A stretch of DNA of 64,000 nucleotides from Tetracentron sinense (GCA_015143295.1 CM026557.1:21981760-22045759), one strand, 5' to 3'. Numbered from the stretch's first letter, positions 12,081-22,530 are shown. The notes: generated by a model from the sequence alone, not told the origin. Numbers and translations: made by a program.

Positions 12081-12250
12081 ACCCCCGAGGGTGTAGCCCA
12101 GTGGTCACTTGGACAAACTGTAAACTTGGAGGTCACGAGTTCAATTCACTGGCTCCCCTCAATAACGGCTCCATGGGGTGGGGGTATTCCCTATGTTAGT
12201 TCGTGGGACTAGTCTGAGCTTTCAAGGCTCAGGATGTCCACGGTATCAAA

Positions 12251-12251
<1 letters not shown>
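12081..12251 (+). mobile_element. tRNA-derived SINE (family S1)
   Basis: Pol III promoter boxes are visible: A box GTGTAGCCCAGTGG (12091-12104) and B box GGTCACGAGTTCAATTC (12131-12147). The body matches 25721-25912 and the reverse complement of 58501-58675 (CCCCTCAAT...GGGACTAGTCTGAGC). A (TA)n microsatellite follows at 12253-12287. No target duplication was found. Confidence 0.8.
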
Positions 12252-12287
<36 letters not shown>

Positions 12288-12288
<1 letters not shown>

Positions 12289-14654
12289 TAGTAAAAATAC
12301 ACGTGCGTTGCACGTAAAATATATCACTTGATTTAATTCGATGAAAAATTCAACATAATTTTGAATAAAAAAACTAAAATAGGGAAATCGAAATGAGTGA
12401 GTTCATGAATTGAGGATGATGCAATTGGCCGGTGATCAAAGACTCCTATATAGCGAGTGATTCACATGTGAGGCCATACCAGGTAAGAGTAGGAGTGATA
12501 ATTTCAAATACAATGGAAACCTAAGCAATTACTGTACAGATCTAAACACTTCTTTTTTTTAGAAAGTATGCTATATTTTCGTCCATCCAAATGAATGCAA
12601 TAAACTTAGTGGTTAGGTTCATCTAATTAACAATGCATGTAAATTGAAAATTATACATAATAAGCCTCAATGATCTCAAGTATCCACATGTCTTCCACTA
12701 ATATATATAATTCTTAACGGAATAATCACAACACATACCTATTTCCATCGAATTATATATAACCTATTAAATGGTCTTTCGGGTCCAACGCTATAGATCC
12801 TACAATCTACCATGTATAAATCTTTGCAGTTAAGCATTAGACTTTTTGATTGCTCTAAGATATTAATTTTTTTTATTTAGTTGTATTATAGATGTAAAAA
12901 GACTTTGCTAGCTCCACTCTCCCCTATTACACTCTTCACTATTTTGATAGTAATTAAATACTAAAAAAATTAAGAAGAAATTGGAAAAATATATACATGA
13001 ATTGTACCCGAATTCAAATTGAGTGAACTGACGAACTAGGTAACATATGTTAAGACCTTACTGCCTAGGAGCCCAGGCTAGCATTGGTACCATTCATAAT
13101 TATTCTATTAGTAAACAAAATATTCATTTACATGAGAATGGAAGACCATTTCCCTACTAATAATAATGAAAATAAAAGGATTAATATGTGTCTGCCAGGA
13201 AAGTGCAGTAGAATAACCTTGAAGCTCACTGTGGATCCAAGGTTTTCTTTTGTATATAGTTTCAATTAAAAGATTAAACATCAAAACACAGTTTTTAGTT
13301 TGATAAAACAGAAAGTTTTGCTAATAATGGGTTGTACACAGCAGATTTTGAAGCCACAAAAGACTCCTTATGAATACAAAATTCTTTTGACCATGATTTC
13401 CGTAAACACACAAATCGCAAAATTCTCTATGATGGTTTCCTTTTCCATGATCACTCTACTAATTACTATTTGATAAGGATATAGATAGAGATAAGAATAA
13501 AGATAAGAATGCAGTTGGAATAAGATTATGATTAGTTAACTCAACCAATGCATTGCCTATTTGGGATCTGATCAAGATTCCAATCTCCAAGATTAACATG
13601 TATTCTTGTGTTTTATCCACCGAAAATTTACATCTAACCATGTAAACTCAGAGAACATAAAATCCAAACACCCTATATATGAACTTATGTTCAGACATCT
13701 AACATGGCACATGTATTACACGGTTGGAAAACATATTAAAAAAATACTTTAAAATTTATCTCATAATGGAGCAGCACAATAGTCAAGCAAATCCATTGTT
13801 CTATATATCAAAATAGTGATAAAAGTGTACCAGCCCGTGCAAATAGTAAGAAGAGAAGATAAACCTACAAACGCCAAAATCACCAAATCTCTCAACTCTA
13901 GAATCATTCAAACAAGAAAAGAGCAAGTGAAACTTTACTAATTTTCCCCATATTGGAACATATCTTTTGATCACTTGTTTTTCCACAACAGCTACACCCG
14001 CAGCAAATCCTTTAATGGCAATAGCAACAGCAGCAGCAAACGTTGGCCTAGAGAGCTCCCATTCCCAACGCCACAAAAATGTTGTTCATCAAATCATCCA
14101 TCCCCCTCATGTGTATAATCCCGCTCTCCAATTCAACGAAGATCAAACCCAAAACTCCTTAAGAAATCAGTGTTTAATTAATTTGAAGGTGTAGAGTTTC
14201 ACTTATATTATTTATTATAAAGATTAAAGAGTAGTAGTGGTTTCCAATAAGAAGACTTTAACAGTTTATCTAAAGCAAAACATCTAATTTCATACGCCCC
14301 ACAAAATAGAAAATATAAGTTATTTAAATTATACTTTTTAATAAAGGATGAAGTTCTTTGGAGGAAAGGGAGTTCTTATGGAGAAAGAGTTCTTGTGAAG
14401 ATAAGAGTGTTCTACATGAGTTGGAGAAGGAGTTGGGCTCCTTACACTAACTCCCCGTAAAAAGGTTGATAATCAAATCTATATATTATATATTTTAGAG
14501 GATTTTGGGCTCCTTACACTAACTCCCCGTAAAACTTTTAGCTAGGTTAGATGGGTCAGGTATCAGTTTATTGGTCAACACCCACTTAACACCGAGAATA
14601 TGTTGAATTTATTGGGTTGTAGTGGAAGTGAATATAATCCACGCTATTTGAGTC
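12288..14654. other. Non-coding stretch, mostly absent from block D
   Basis: It begins with CTAGTAAAAATACACGTGCGTTGCACG-like sequence, a motif resembling the start of the insert at 18074. No gene can be supported. A minus-strand alanine-rich frame at 13801-14076 (AAAVAIAIKGFAAGVAVVEK) has no recognised relative. 14465-14600 rejoins the C/D duplication and holds a repeated phrase TTGGGCTCCTTACACTAACT at about 14435 and 14505. Confidence 0.5.
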
Positions 14655-15140
14655 CTGAGAAGGGACCGCGAGGTCCCCTGGCTATCTTAGCTAACCACAG
14701 TATCTCCGTGTCCCTAAGTCCCGTTTAATCCTTTTTTAACTATGGTTAAGCTTAACTAAATTAATTTTAAAATAATTATTTTTTCTTTTAAAAACCAAGG
14801 TTGGATGATGAACCTAAGAATGAGTGAATCTTAATCACAATTAATGAGTGTTAAAAAGGAGGGCACAAACCAAATAGACCGCGTGGTCAGCTTGGAAGCT
14901 AACTGCATGGTATGTTTCCCATTTATTTTTTTCGTAAGGGAAATTGGAAAAGACCTTGATTAGCTTCCTAGTTGACCGCACGAATTCATTGGTTCACGCC
15001 CCCTTTTTTTAACACCCACCAACTGTGGTTGAGATTCACTCACCCCTAAGGTTAAGCAATCTAACCTTGGTTTTTAGAAAAAAAACAAAACAAAAATGTT
15101 AACCTTAATTAATGAGGGTGTTAAAAGGGATACGTGGACA
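14655..15140. repeat. Two adjacent FB foldback elements
   Basis: 14655-14905 has AACTATGGTTAAGCTTAA on one arm and AACCAAGGTTGGATG...TTAATCACAATTAAT on the other. 14960-15140 has CAACTGTGGTTGAGATTCACTCACC then AACCTTGGTTTTTAGAAA. Both sit in block C and are missing from block D between its 58200 and 58207 anchors, so they arrived after the duplication. Confidence 0.6.
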
Positions 15141-15196
15141 ACTTTACTAGAGGCAGTGGGCCAGATTCTGATTTCCGATGGTTTTTTAACTTCTGT

Positions 15197-15337
15197 TCCA
15201 TTTGTTTTGATGTAAAATAGAGGAAAACAAAAGAATTCCACGAAAAATGTCATTTTTCGTGTGTATTTTCTTTAGGACAATTGACATTTTCCATGAATTT
15301 CATTTGTTTTCCCCTATTTTACATCAAAACAAACGGA
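15197..15337. mobile_element. Short hairpin MITE, about 141 bp
   Basis: The left arm TCCATTTGTTTTGATGTAAA and the right arm's reverse complement TCCGTTTGTTTTGATGTAAA match for about 55 bp with few changes, and little unique sequence separates them. The RNA or single strand would fold into one long hairpin. It is absent from the matching place in block D (58260-58305). Confidence 0.75.
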
Positions 15338-15380
15338 GCATTCATGGAAATTTCAACCAGCAGAGGAGTTGTTTATTCGG

Positions 15381-15627
15381 AATGGGATTTGGTCTCGGTC
15401 CTCGTTGTCTGGCCCTCATTCCACATGTAGACATGTGACCCTCTTAATATTTATTATTTGTTGTTAAGATTTACTAACCCTTAGGGTTTAACCATGTAAG
15501 CTTGGTTCTTAGAAAATAATATTTTTAAAAAATTAACCATAGAAGTTTAAATTTCTTAACTAGGCTTCAAATGACAGTTAACGGGCTCTGTGACGATTTT
15601 GGCCTGGTGAGGGCCGACCAAATCATT
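15381..15627. repeat. FB foldback element inserted at a LINE tail
   Basis: The outer arms are GATTTGGTCTCGGTCCTC and, at the far end, the reverse complement of GATTTGGTCGGCCCTC. The inner part has the family words TTAGGGTTTAACCATGTAAG and CTTGGTTCTTAGAAA. It lies exactly between GTTTATTCGG (15371-15380) and the poly-T of the LINE fragment that follows. Confidence 0.55.
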
Positions 15628-15932
15628 TTTTTTTTAGAAAGAAAGAAGGGTTAGGTAGACCCCGATCTACACTAAGAAAAGGAAATTACATCCTCATATA
15701 TGAACAGCCCCTAGCATCCTTGGCAATGATGTCCGAAAGATGAGGCGGAAACTGAGCTGGGAGTTAAACATGCTCACCCGGAGCTCTACAAAACTTTGAA
15801 AGGAAATCTGTAGCATGATTAGCTTCCATAGGAGAATAACAAATGTGAAAACAAGAGAAACGAGCTATAAGACTTTCAATTCTAGCCAACAGAAAGTTAT
15901 ACTTCTATGGTGGGCCAAACCAAATTCGATCC
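15628..15932 (-). pseudogene. LINE 3' fragment, RNase H end (minus strand)
   Basis: On the minus strand it encodes FSCFHICYSPMEANHATDFL, the R/MEAN.A(T)D-type end of a LINE RNase H, then a 3' UTR with GATCGGGGTCTACCTAACCC and a poly-A that appears as T9 at about 15627-15635. GTTTATTCGG precedes the unit at 15371-15380 and follows it at 15933-15942, a likely 10-bp target duplication once the nested foldback is discounted. Block D is the empty site (GTTTATTCGGGTTTC at 58328). Confidence 0.65.
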
Positions 15933-16053
15933 AGTTTATTCGGGTTTCTTGGCATCCGATGGTGGTTTTGTTGGGGGTGCAGAACAGGATCGATCAATCA
16001 ATTGTGTTGCTAGTGGTGTTGGTGTGTGAGAAGAGCTAAAGAGGTTTTTACGA

Positions 16054-16356
16054 GATCGAATCATAGCCAATTGCGATTGAACTCGAGGAAAGTTCAATCC
16101 CACCTACAAGTCAACAAATGTCCCTGCTAACCCTTATTAATGATTAAGATTCATAACACTTAGGGTTCAATAACACTTAAGATTCATTGCACCTACAAGA
16201 GTTAAACTTTTTTTCTAAAAGCCAAAGTTAAGTTATTGAACCTTAAGGGTTAGTGAATCTTAACCACGGTTAATAGGAGTTAACAGGGACATATGTTGAC
16301 TTGTGGATATGATTGAACTCTCCCCAAGTTCAATCGCAATTGGCAGTGATTTGATC
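16054..16356. repeat. FB-related element with 45-bp terminal inverted repeats
   Basis: The ends are GATCGAATCATAGCCAATTG and the reverse complement of GATCAAATCACTGCCAATTG. Both continue with CGATTGAACT and a GTTCAATC word. The interior carries the family core TTAACCACGGTTAATA and CTTAGGGTTCA. It is missing from block D between 58780 and 58800. Confidence 0.7.
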
Positions 16357-17060
16357 TTGATTTTTATAGTTATAGCTTGCCATGGTAAATGCCTAGCGAA
16401 GTGGAGAGCAAATAACTGTTGAAAAAAGAATTATTTTTATGGTAAATAATTTATATGAAAAGAGCGGAAAAGTAGGTATAACAAGAAATATATAGATAAA
16501 ATAAGAAATAAGTAAATCAAAATTAACTAGAAATACTCACATTCCAATTGAACAAATACATATAAACTTGAAAATAATCTTTTTAAGTCGTGAAGAATTG
16601 CAAAAGGTTTGATCGAGAAAAATCTCTTACTAAGAGAGAATGTGCTAAATTATTCGCAAGAAAAAAATTTCTAAGTCAGAGATAAGTATTAACTTAATGA
16701 AACAATTAATTATGATGATAAAAGATTAGAATCGCCAAAAGAAATACTTCGGTTATTTCAGTAAATACATTCAACCAACTCTAATCCTTTTACCAGTTAA
16801 CATCCAAAAAGAATTCATAAAACCTTTATTATCGAGTTTTTAACTTTTCAAGAATATATTAGATGATGAATTAGTAGTTGTTGTTCTTATTTCTTTGAGT
16901 ACCTTCAGTGGTTCAAGCTCATATTTTCCAACTTTGCGTTAAAATAATCTGAATTGATCCAACTCAATGAATTAATTAATTACTACTAGAAAGTAATATA
17001 AAAGATCACTTGGCTATGCAAGTTTCCTCTTGTTTGAACCGGACTTTGAAGCCAAACTTC
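16357..17060. other. Duplicated non-coding segment, end of block C
   Basis: It pairs with 58800-59510 nearly throughout (for example ATAACTGTTGAAAAAAGAAT and TTTCCTCTTGTTTGAAC). No gene seen. Confidence 0.6.
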
Positions 17061-17065
17061 ACAGT

Positions 17066-17260
17066 TAATAATAAAACCGCAATTGTAAGATGAACCTGAA
17101 ATGACGATATTTTGAATGTATAATCTTGGTTAATTTACGTATACAATCACGGTTATATAACCGTGATATTTGATATGATATACGATCATGCGTCGAAAGG
17201 TTATGGTTCCTTCTGCGTGCTATAATCGTGATCTTACCTATGAGCCGATTTCTTGTAGTG
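17066..17260 (-). mobile_element. CACTA transposon terminus, truncated
   Basis: Read on the minus strand from 17260 it begins CACTACAAGAAATCGGCTCA and follows the first 200 bases of the large CACTA element at 29317 closely (CCTTTCGACG...TATCACG, CCGTGATTGTATA). Only one terminus exists. The other end is lost exactly where block C homology stops, and block A homology begins at 17261. It therefore sits on a rearrangement junction. Confidence 0.75.
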
Positions 17261-17760
17261 TCACCACGCCATCTAAGTTGATATGCCAACATCCCTTAAG
17301 AGACCAGCCAAAGAGGAGGTCCTTAATGCTGGAAGGAAATACAGATAGTACCAGAAGACTCAATAGAAGAAGGAAATGAATGATCAAATGGTCAATAGAT
17401 TCCTCGTCCCCCAAACTCATAAAGCATCTGTTAGCAAGATTTCAATCTTTATTCTCTAAGTGGTTATAAGTGAGATTCTTGTCCAAAGTCGATGTCCAGA
17501 GGAAGAAAGAGATCTTTGATGGAATATTAGGGCTCTACACCTCTCTATAAGGGAAAGAGGGGTCGGAAGGATTCCCCAAAGCCAATTTAGTATGATCTCA
17601 TCGAAAACCTCCAATTGTTATTCTTCACCAAGAGCCTGGTATCACGAAATTGGGGGTCAGGATGCTTCAAAAATAGTTTACCCATAAGTGTTAACACATC
17701 ATCAAACTCTTAACACATCATCAAACTCCAAATCATTCAAATTCTTTCATAACCTAAGGG
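17261..17760 (-). pseudogene. LINE ORF2 C-terminal fragment (zinc-finger region), copy A
   Basis: The minus-strand frame reads MSLGDEESIDHLIIHF then SIKDLLFGWSLKGCW. This resembles the zf-RVT region of plant LINEs, where E(E)S.DHL..HC precedes the domain end. Here the last ligand is phenylalanine (HF). It is interrupted by stops. Its partner lies at 21931-22530 in block B. Confidence 0.6.
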
Positions 17761-18073
17761 TCGAACTACCTCTCAGTTCCTAAGGAAAAGTTGGTCGCGA
17801 CAAAGCACCTTTTGTCCTCTACCAAGGAGAATAGACTCCCAAAATCCTGTAAGCAGCTCATCTTGCACCCTTGTAGGGCCTACAAGACCTCCTATGACAT
17901 ATCGGAGGATCCTTTGCGAGCCTCATTTTTGCATCATCTACATTCTCTCTCCATCCCTCGTATCACAATCCCCTAAAATCACTCCCCTTTCAAAGGTGAT
18001 AGTCAGCACCTCTAGAATTCTAAGGATTGGAGTTTGAAGATCAACAAAGAGAGCTAGTCTTATTTCTTTATAC

Positions 18074-18536
18074 TAGCAAAGCCCCCATGCGATGTACGGG
18101 AGCACAAAGAAAAATGAAAAGAGAATAACTAAAAGAAAAAGTTGAAATAAATGTGAGAGAACTATTGAGAAATATTGGGAGGAGTTGTGTCTTTTGAGAG
18201 AAAAAAAAAAAAAGTGAGATACATGAGAGAATTTAGGAAGAGATAATTTGAGTTTTTTTGGGATCAAACAAAAAATGAAGAGACTTAATAGGTAGGGATA
18301 GAGAGAGAAAAGTGGGGAAGGGACACACCTCTACATACCCTTATCCGTGTGAGAAAATAGAGAACTACAACCCTCTAAAATCTCTCAAATAATTTTTGAA
18401 TTGAGAGAGAGACGTGTGTATGAGAAATAGTTAACGGTTGAGATTAAAGAAGGGTGCCGCGTGGCATCCTTAAAACAAAACTCGTAGGATTCATGAAATT
18501 GAAGATTGGAGAGCAAAGGAGACGGGTTAGGTGACA
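18074..18536. mobile_element. Unclassified insertion flanked by a 15-bp direct repeat
   Basis: CTTATTTCTTTATAC occurs at 18059-18073 and 18537-18551. The 463 bp between are absent from block B, which reads CTTATTTCTTTATATTATAG at 25387. The insert begins TAGCAAAGCCCCCATGCGAT and ends GGTTAGGTGACA. A 15-bp duplication would suit a target-primed (LINE/SINE-like) event, but there is no clear poly-A tail. A partial relative of its first 30 bases lies at 12288. The interior is purine-rich and non-coding. Confidence 0.55.
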
Positions 18537-18949
18537 CTTATTTCTTTATACTATAAATAGATTATAGTATAGATATGAATTAGTCTACGGATACTCCAAT
18601 TGTACTCCTACTCCCAAATCCTAAACCGTTTAACTCAATTATTAAACGGTAATTAGGATTAGAGTTGATGTGGCATTAGAAAAGACAAAATAAGTCGAGC
18701 CAAATCCTAACCCTTAGTGGTTACTTATAAATGGTTAGGATTAGAGAGTATATTTTTGAGTACCCATAGACCGACTCTATATGAATTAGGTAGTAATTAG
18801 TCCACCACACATTTGACTATGTAGTCAAATTTCATGTCTCATCAAGCAATACCACACAATCCCTTTTCTTTGAGGAAGAACAAGTGATGTGGTCTGACTC
18901 ACTTTTCAGCATCTTATTTTAGGAACCACCATAGATTTACTTTTTTGAA

Positions 18950-19050
18950 ACCGTGGGTAATTAGCTGAGTGGTAGTGTATCGACCCCCTCACTTGGAGAG
19001 AGATTCTGGGATTCATTCCCGAGGGGTTCATCGTTGGGTTGTCTCGCCAT
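18950..19050 (+). mobile_element. tRNA-like SINE (family S2), copy A
   Basis: A-box-like TTAGCTGAGTGG (18961-18972) and a B-box-like region GATTCTGGGATTCATTCC (19003-19020) are spaced as in a tRNA promoter. The partner is 26351-26446. The MITE at 19051 interrupts it on the right. Confidence 0.6.
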
Positions 19051-19320
19051 TAGTGGTGGACACGAGCCATTCGAACTTGAGCTAGGCTCGAAACACCATT
19101 TTGAAGCTCGTTTAGTAAACAAGTCAATTGTGAACACCTTCGTACTTGGCTCATTAAAAGCTCGGCTTGTTTTATATATATAATATATTTAAATATATAA
19201 TCTAAATATTTCAATAAAATAATTTTTTTTAAAGTAATAACATATTATACATGTTTCAAAATTAAATATATTTTAATTGAGCTCGTTAAAAGCTCAAGCT
19301 CAGCTCAATACTCACCCCTA
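19051..19320. mobile_element. hAT-type MITE, copy A
   Basis: It starts TAGTGGTGGACACGAGCC and ends in the reverse complement of TAGGGGTGAGTATTGAGC. The flanks CTCGCCAT (19043-19050) and CTCGCCAC (19321-19328) form an 8-bp target duplication with one change, as in hAT elements. The AT-rich interior contains GCTCGTTAAAAGCTC words. The partner copy is 26447-26800. Confidence 0.75.
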
Positions 19321-19707
19321 CTCGCCACTCTTAGCCAAGCTTCCAATGTCAGGCATTCACTGAGAGATAGTAATGCTACTAACATTTAACCAGTGCCCAG
19401 GAATTTTTTTTTATAAAAAAAAAGAAGCTAATTTTCGGGAAAAAAAATGTTAGATGGCAGGCAGTTATAGTTGAAGGGTCATTAATTAATTGGGGTTAAG
19501 TGCAATTAGCAGTTTCAATCAGTTAATAAACAGGAGCGGGGCTGAGTTTGGTTCGGTAGCAGTAAAATGAAACCCGAATCCAATCCAATCCATTCCCAAC
19601 CTAAGATTCGGAGGCTGTTGATGAGTCCCATACATGTTTTCCTCCAGACCACCAGGCAGTCGAGAAAGATGGGTAAAAAACTACCACTCCTCTAAGGCTC
19701 TAACCCC

Positions 19708-19715
19708 TGTAAATA
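19708..19715 (+). promoter_or_regulatory. Degenerate TATA box of the copy A peptide gene
   Basis: TGTAAATA lies 73 bases before the start codon, in the same context as the intact TATAAATA of copy B at 27513-27520 (CTCTAAGGCTC...CC upstream, GCATTGACA downstream in both). The A-to-G change at the second position should weaken TBP binding. That effect is an inference. Confidence 0.6.
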
Positions 19716-19780
19716 ACATTAATCCCTTTTGCATTGACAAAGCTACAGCTCCGAAGAAGGTTTAAAGAAAGAAGTAATTA

Positions 19781-20044
19781 ATGGGTTGCAACAAAGTAGT
19801 AGTGGCAATGCTGGTGATGGCTATGTTTGTGATGTGTGTCTCTATCCACGTCCCCGTCCAAGGGCATACACCCAAATTCATGAATGTTTGCGTCTACAAG
19901 AGTTGCATGCCATCATGCATGTACGATCGTCCTAAGTTGGCCTATCAAGCATGCATTAGAGCATGCGCTGCCATGTGCAGGAACCTTCCACATAAATTCT
20001 CGGATTTGAAGATCCCAAAATTCCCGTATTTGAAGATCAACTAG
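19781..20044 (+). CDS. Small secreted cysteine-rich peptide, thionin-like (copy A)
   Basis: An intronless 87-residue precursor. Residues 1-28 (MGCNKVVVAMLVMAMFVMCV...) form a hydrophobic signal peptide, so the product should enter the secretory pathway. The mature part has six cysteines spaced C-x4-C-x3-C-x11-C-x3-C-x3-C, which suits a disulphide-linked helical hairpin like plant thionin-like or alpha-hairpinin peptides. Such peptides are often defensive, and that role is inferred from family only. The start is MGCNKVV, the first point shared with copy B (27602). Upstream, only the copy B frame stays open. An AATAAA lies 79 bases after the stop. The box upstream is a degraded TATA, so expression may be weaker than for copy B. 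The reading frame is intact. Confidence 0.8.
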   Translation: MGCNKVVVAMLVMAMFVMCVSIHVPVQGHTPKFMNVCVYKSCMPSCMYDRPKLAYQACIRACAAMCRNLPHKFSDLKIPKFPYLKIN

Positions 20045-20122
20045 AATTACTTTTATTTACTGGATATGTGATTAGCACTGCATTGTTTGTTGAAGCTTAT
20101 GTGTATGATTCTTGGATCACTC

Positions 20123-20128
20123 AATAAA
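20123..20128 (+). terminator. Polyadenylation signal, copy A gene
   Basis: AATAAA in TTGGATCACTCAATAAAATA, conserved with copy B at 27950-27955. Block homology ends about 10 bases downstream. Confidence 0.65.
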
Positions 20129-20157
20129 ATAACAAAAGCTTAATTCCGATGTCAAAA

Positions 20158-21348
20158 TGATGTCAATATAAGTTTAGTATCGCTGTTCCTCTGGTTGATG
20201 AAGTTCGGTGCAGATGAAACTCCAAAGACTCAAGTGAAGTACATTTTGGTTTCAAGCTTCACTTACACTCTTAGGATGGTAAGTGATCTAGATACCCAGT
20301 GGTTACCATTGGTGGAATTGGCTTAGAACACCTTAAGCATATACCCTAGGTGATTAGAAATTAACCCATGTAATCTTAATAGCCTTTGGATGATCTTTTT
20401 AAGGTTTTGGATGTTGGATAAAGGGTCGAATGCCCAGCCTGGTCGTTCGAATGCTCAAGAATGGCTGATGGCTGGCTAGCCTTTCGAACGGGCAATTGAA
20501 TGTCGAAAATAGTAGCTTGCCTGGGCCTCCGTTTTTAACCGTTTTCATCCAAATCCAAGACCGTTCGAACACCTCTTGTGGCCGTTCGAACGGGTCTTGT
20601 ATAAATGGTTTCTAAATCCATCCGAACTATGTTTTGACAATTTCCATTGCCTTGGCTATTTATTGGATGATCACTTAGCTCGTTCTAAGGAATTAGAGAG
20701 AGAGTTTAGAGACTACTCTGAAGATTTTAGGGTTCTTAAATCCCCACTTGGTGGATTCCCTTAGTTCTCCTCTCTCATGCTCTAGTTGATGCAAGATCGA
20801 ATTGTTCTATCTTGAGTTGCATCGGTTGATCTCCATTGTTGTTAGAGATCCCACTGGAGCTGTATTTCATTCCTTCATATAAGTTTGAACTCTGTGTGAG
20901 TATTGGTTGGCATTACCAAAGCCGTCGAGGATGGGGATCGATCGTTGGATCGTGGATTGAAACTTTGACAAAAGTTGGCCGGTGAGGAGCCGAAGCTGCT
21001 GCTGCAGAGATCGAACGAGGAGTTCGTGATAGTTCTACAAGACGGAGTATTTGTACCAAGGAACAGTGTTTGGTGTCCAGTTGGGTAAGATTTGGTCTTG
21101 TGTCTGGTAACTTATTCTTATAGTTGATTTTGTGCTAGACTAGGTCCCGTGGTTTTTTCTCAGAAGGGTTTCCACGTAAAAATCTCGTGTGTGGTGGATT
21201 GCACGTCTTTTATATTTTCCGCACTTGTTTGCTTTGTTTGCTATAACTCTGATTGTTAATCGATAAATTAAAAATTGGTAGACATTGCTAGGAAGACCTA
21301 TTCACCCCCCCTTCTAGGTCAAAGGAATCATTGAACAGAGATATTTCA
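20158..21348 (+). mobile_element. Solo LTR, Copia-like, 1191 bp
   Basis: It begins TGATGTCAATATAAG and ends GATATTTCA (TG...CA) between exact CAAAA duplications (20153-20157 and 21349-21353). The right part has GGTTTCCACGTAAAAATCTC and CTATTCACCCCCCCTTCTAG, phrases common in plant Copia LTRs. A TATA-like TATAAAT lies at 20600-20606. Just upstream (about 20438-20592) are repeated TTCGAACG palindromes. It inserted immediately downstream of the copy A gene's polyadenylation site. Recombination between two LTRs probably removed the rest. Confidence 0.82.
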
Positions 21349-21353
21349 CAAAA

Positions 21354-21930
21354 GACGAAGTACAATGCTATCCATCGAAAGCTGATGTAGACTCCTTGTG
21401 CCCTCCTCCCCTTCTTCAAGAGATAGACCCTTTTGAAGAGCTGTGTTGGGCTTAGTCTCATAGGGCTTGTGTGTATTGGTGTAACTGTGTGAGTGAGTGA
21501 GTTAAGTGATTAGAGTTTAAATCAAAAAAAAAAAAGTACAAGGCAGTTCACCAATTTGTGAACAAAGAGAAAAGGAAAAAACACAAAGCCTTCTACATGC
21601 TAAAAAGATATCAGGACCCAAAATCCTCATAATTAGGTAACACCAAACTCCATTGGGAAATTCAGACCATTTTAAAAGACATTCACTGCTTGAAAAATTA
21701 GTGTGGCTCATGAATTTTAGCTTCATTCACCGTGAGGCAAACTCCATGGTTCACCACCAAGCACAGCGGGCCCTCAACGACAACATTGCCTGATTCGTTC
21801 TACCTGATCATGGGTTAACCTCATGGCCCCTTCCCACAGGACCAAGCCACCACTTGTTTATAGTTTCTCTTAATCAATGAAAAATCTCTTTACCGAAAAA
21901 AAATACTCAATTTTTGAAGAAGTCCCTTGG
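21354..21930. other. Intergenic, possible LINE 3' tail
   Basis: No gene. TCTTAATCAATGAAAAATCTCTTTACCGA followed by A8 at about 21870-21903 resembles a plant LINE 3' end on the plus strand. The identification is weak. Confidence 0.35.
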
Positions 21931-22530
21931 CATCAACAATGTTATAATCGGTGGTACGACATGAACTGTCAAAAGCCCGTCCATTCCTTTCCCCTAGATA
22001 CTCCACCAGATCGCCTGTGAAAATGCCCACCACACCATCCAAGTGGATCTGCCAACATCCCTTAAGAGACCAGCCAGATAGGAGGTCCTTAATGCTGGTA
22101 GAAAAAATGCATAACATCCCTAGACGATTTAGAAAGTACCCCTAGACTCAAGAAAAAGGGGAAATGAATGAGTAAACGGTCAATAGATTACTTATCTCCC
22201 AGACTCATAAAGCATTTGTTAGCAAGGTTCCAACCCCTGGTCTCTAAGTGGTTAAAAGTGATACTCATGTCCAAAGTAGATGTTCAAAGGAAGATAAAAA
22301 ATCTTTGATGGAATAATAGGGTGAGATAAGGGAAAGAGGGGCCGGAAGGATTCCCCAAAGCCAAATAATATGATCTCACAGAAAACCTCCCATTGTTATT
22401 CCTTACCTAGAGCTTGGTATCATGCAATTGGGGGCGATGATGCTCCAACACTAGTTTACCTATAAGTCTCAACACATCATGCATCAAACTCCAAATCGTT
22501 CAAATTCCTTCATAACTTAAGAGTCCAACC
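21931..22530 (-). pseudogene. LINE ORF2 C-terminal fragment (zinc-finger region), copy B
   Basis: The minus-strand frames give NNNGRFSVRSYYLALGNP, then HLETRGWNLANKC, then SIKDLLSGWSLKGCW, the order expected for the zf-RVT region of a plant LINE. Frameshifts and stops interrupt it. It continues in block A as 17261-17760. The solo LTR starts directly after it at 22531. Confidence 0.6.

Larger units (their letters stand above)
10351..17060 (+). repeat. Segmental duplication, block C (partner of block D)
   Basis: Anchors shared in the same order and orientation with block D: 10351 TCTACTTCCAAATGTTG with 42180; 10620-10680 with 52310-52565; 11150-11345 with 57139-57300; 11820-12060 with 57720-57920; 14470-14600 with 58085-58200; 15340-15380 with 58306-58340; 16370-17060 with 58800-59510. 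Gaps between anchors are filled by different mobile elements in each copy. It is a diverged direct duplication, not two copies of one transposon. I see no host gene in it. Confidence 0.75.
17261..20150 (+). repeat. Segmental duplication, block A (partner of block B)
   Basis: It matches block B (about 22024-22530, 25096-25720 and 26200-27970) in order and orientation: a LINE fragment, a SINE-like repeat, an hAT MITE and the cysteine-rich peptide gene with its promoter and polyadenylation region. Homology ends at about 20138 (AACAAAAG), shortly before the solo LTR. Block B is longer because a solo LTR, a SINE and a foldback were added. Confidence 0.85.

Noticed and set aside
12091..12147. tRNA gene
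   Set aside because: A and B boxes are present but no cloverleaf can be drawn, and the unit is dispersed in three copies with target duplications, so it is a SINE.
13801..14076. Minus-strand alanine-rich frame (AAAVAIAIKGFAAGVAVVEK)
   Set aside because: The hydrophobic stretch is suggestive, but I recognise no family and see no promoter or splice context. It may be an old gene scrap but cannot be supported.
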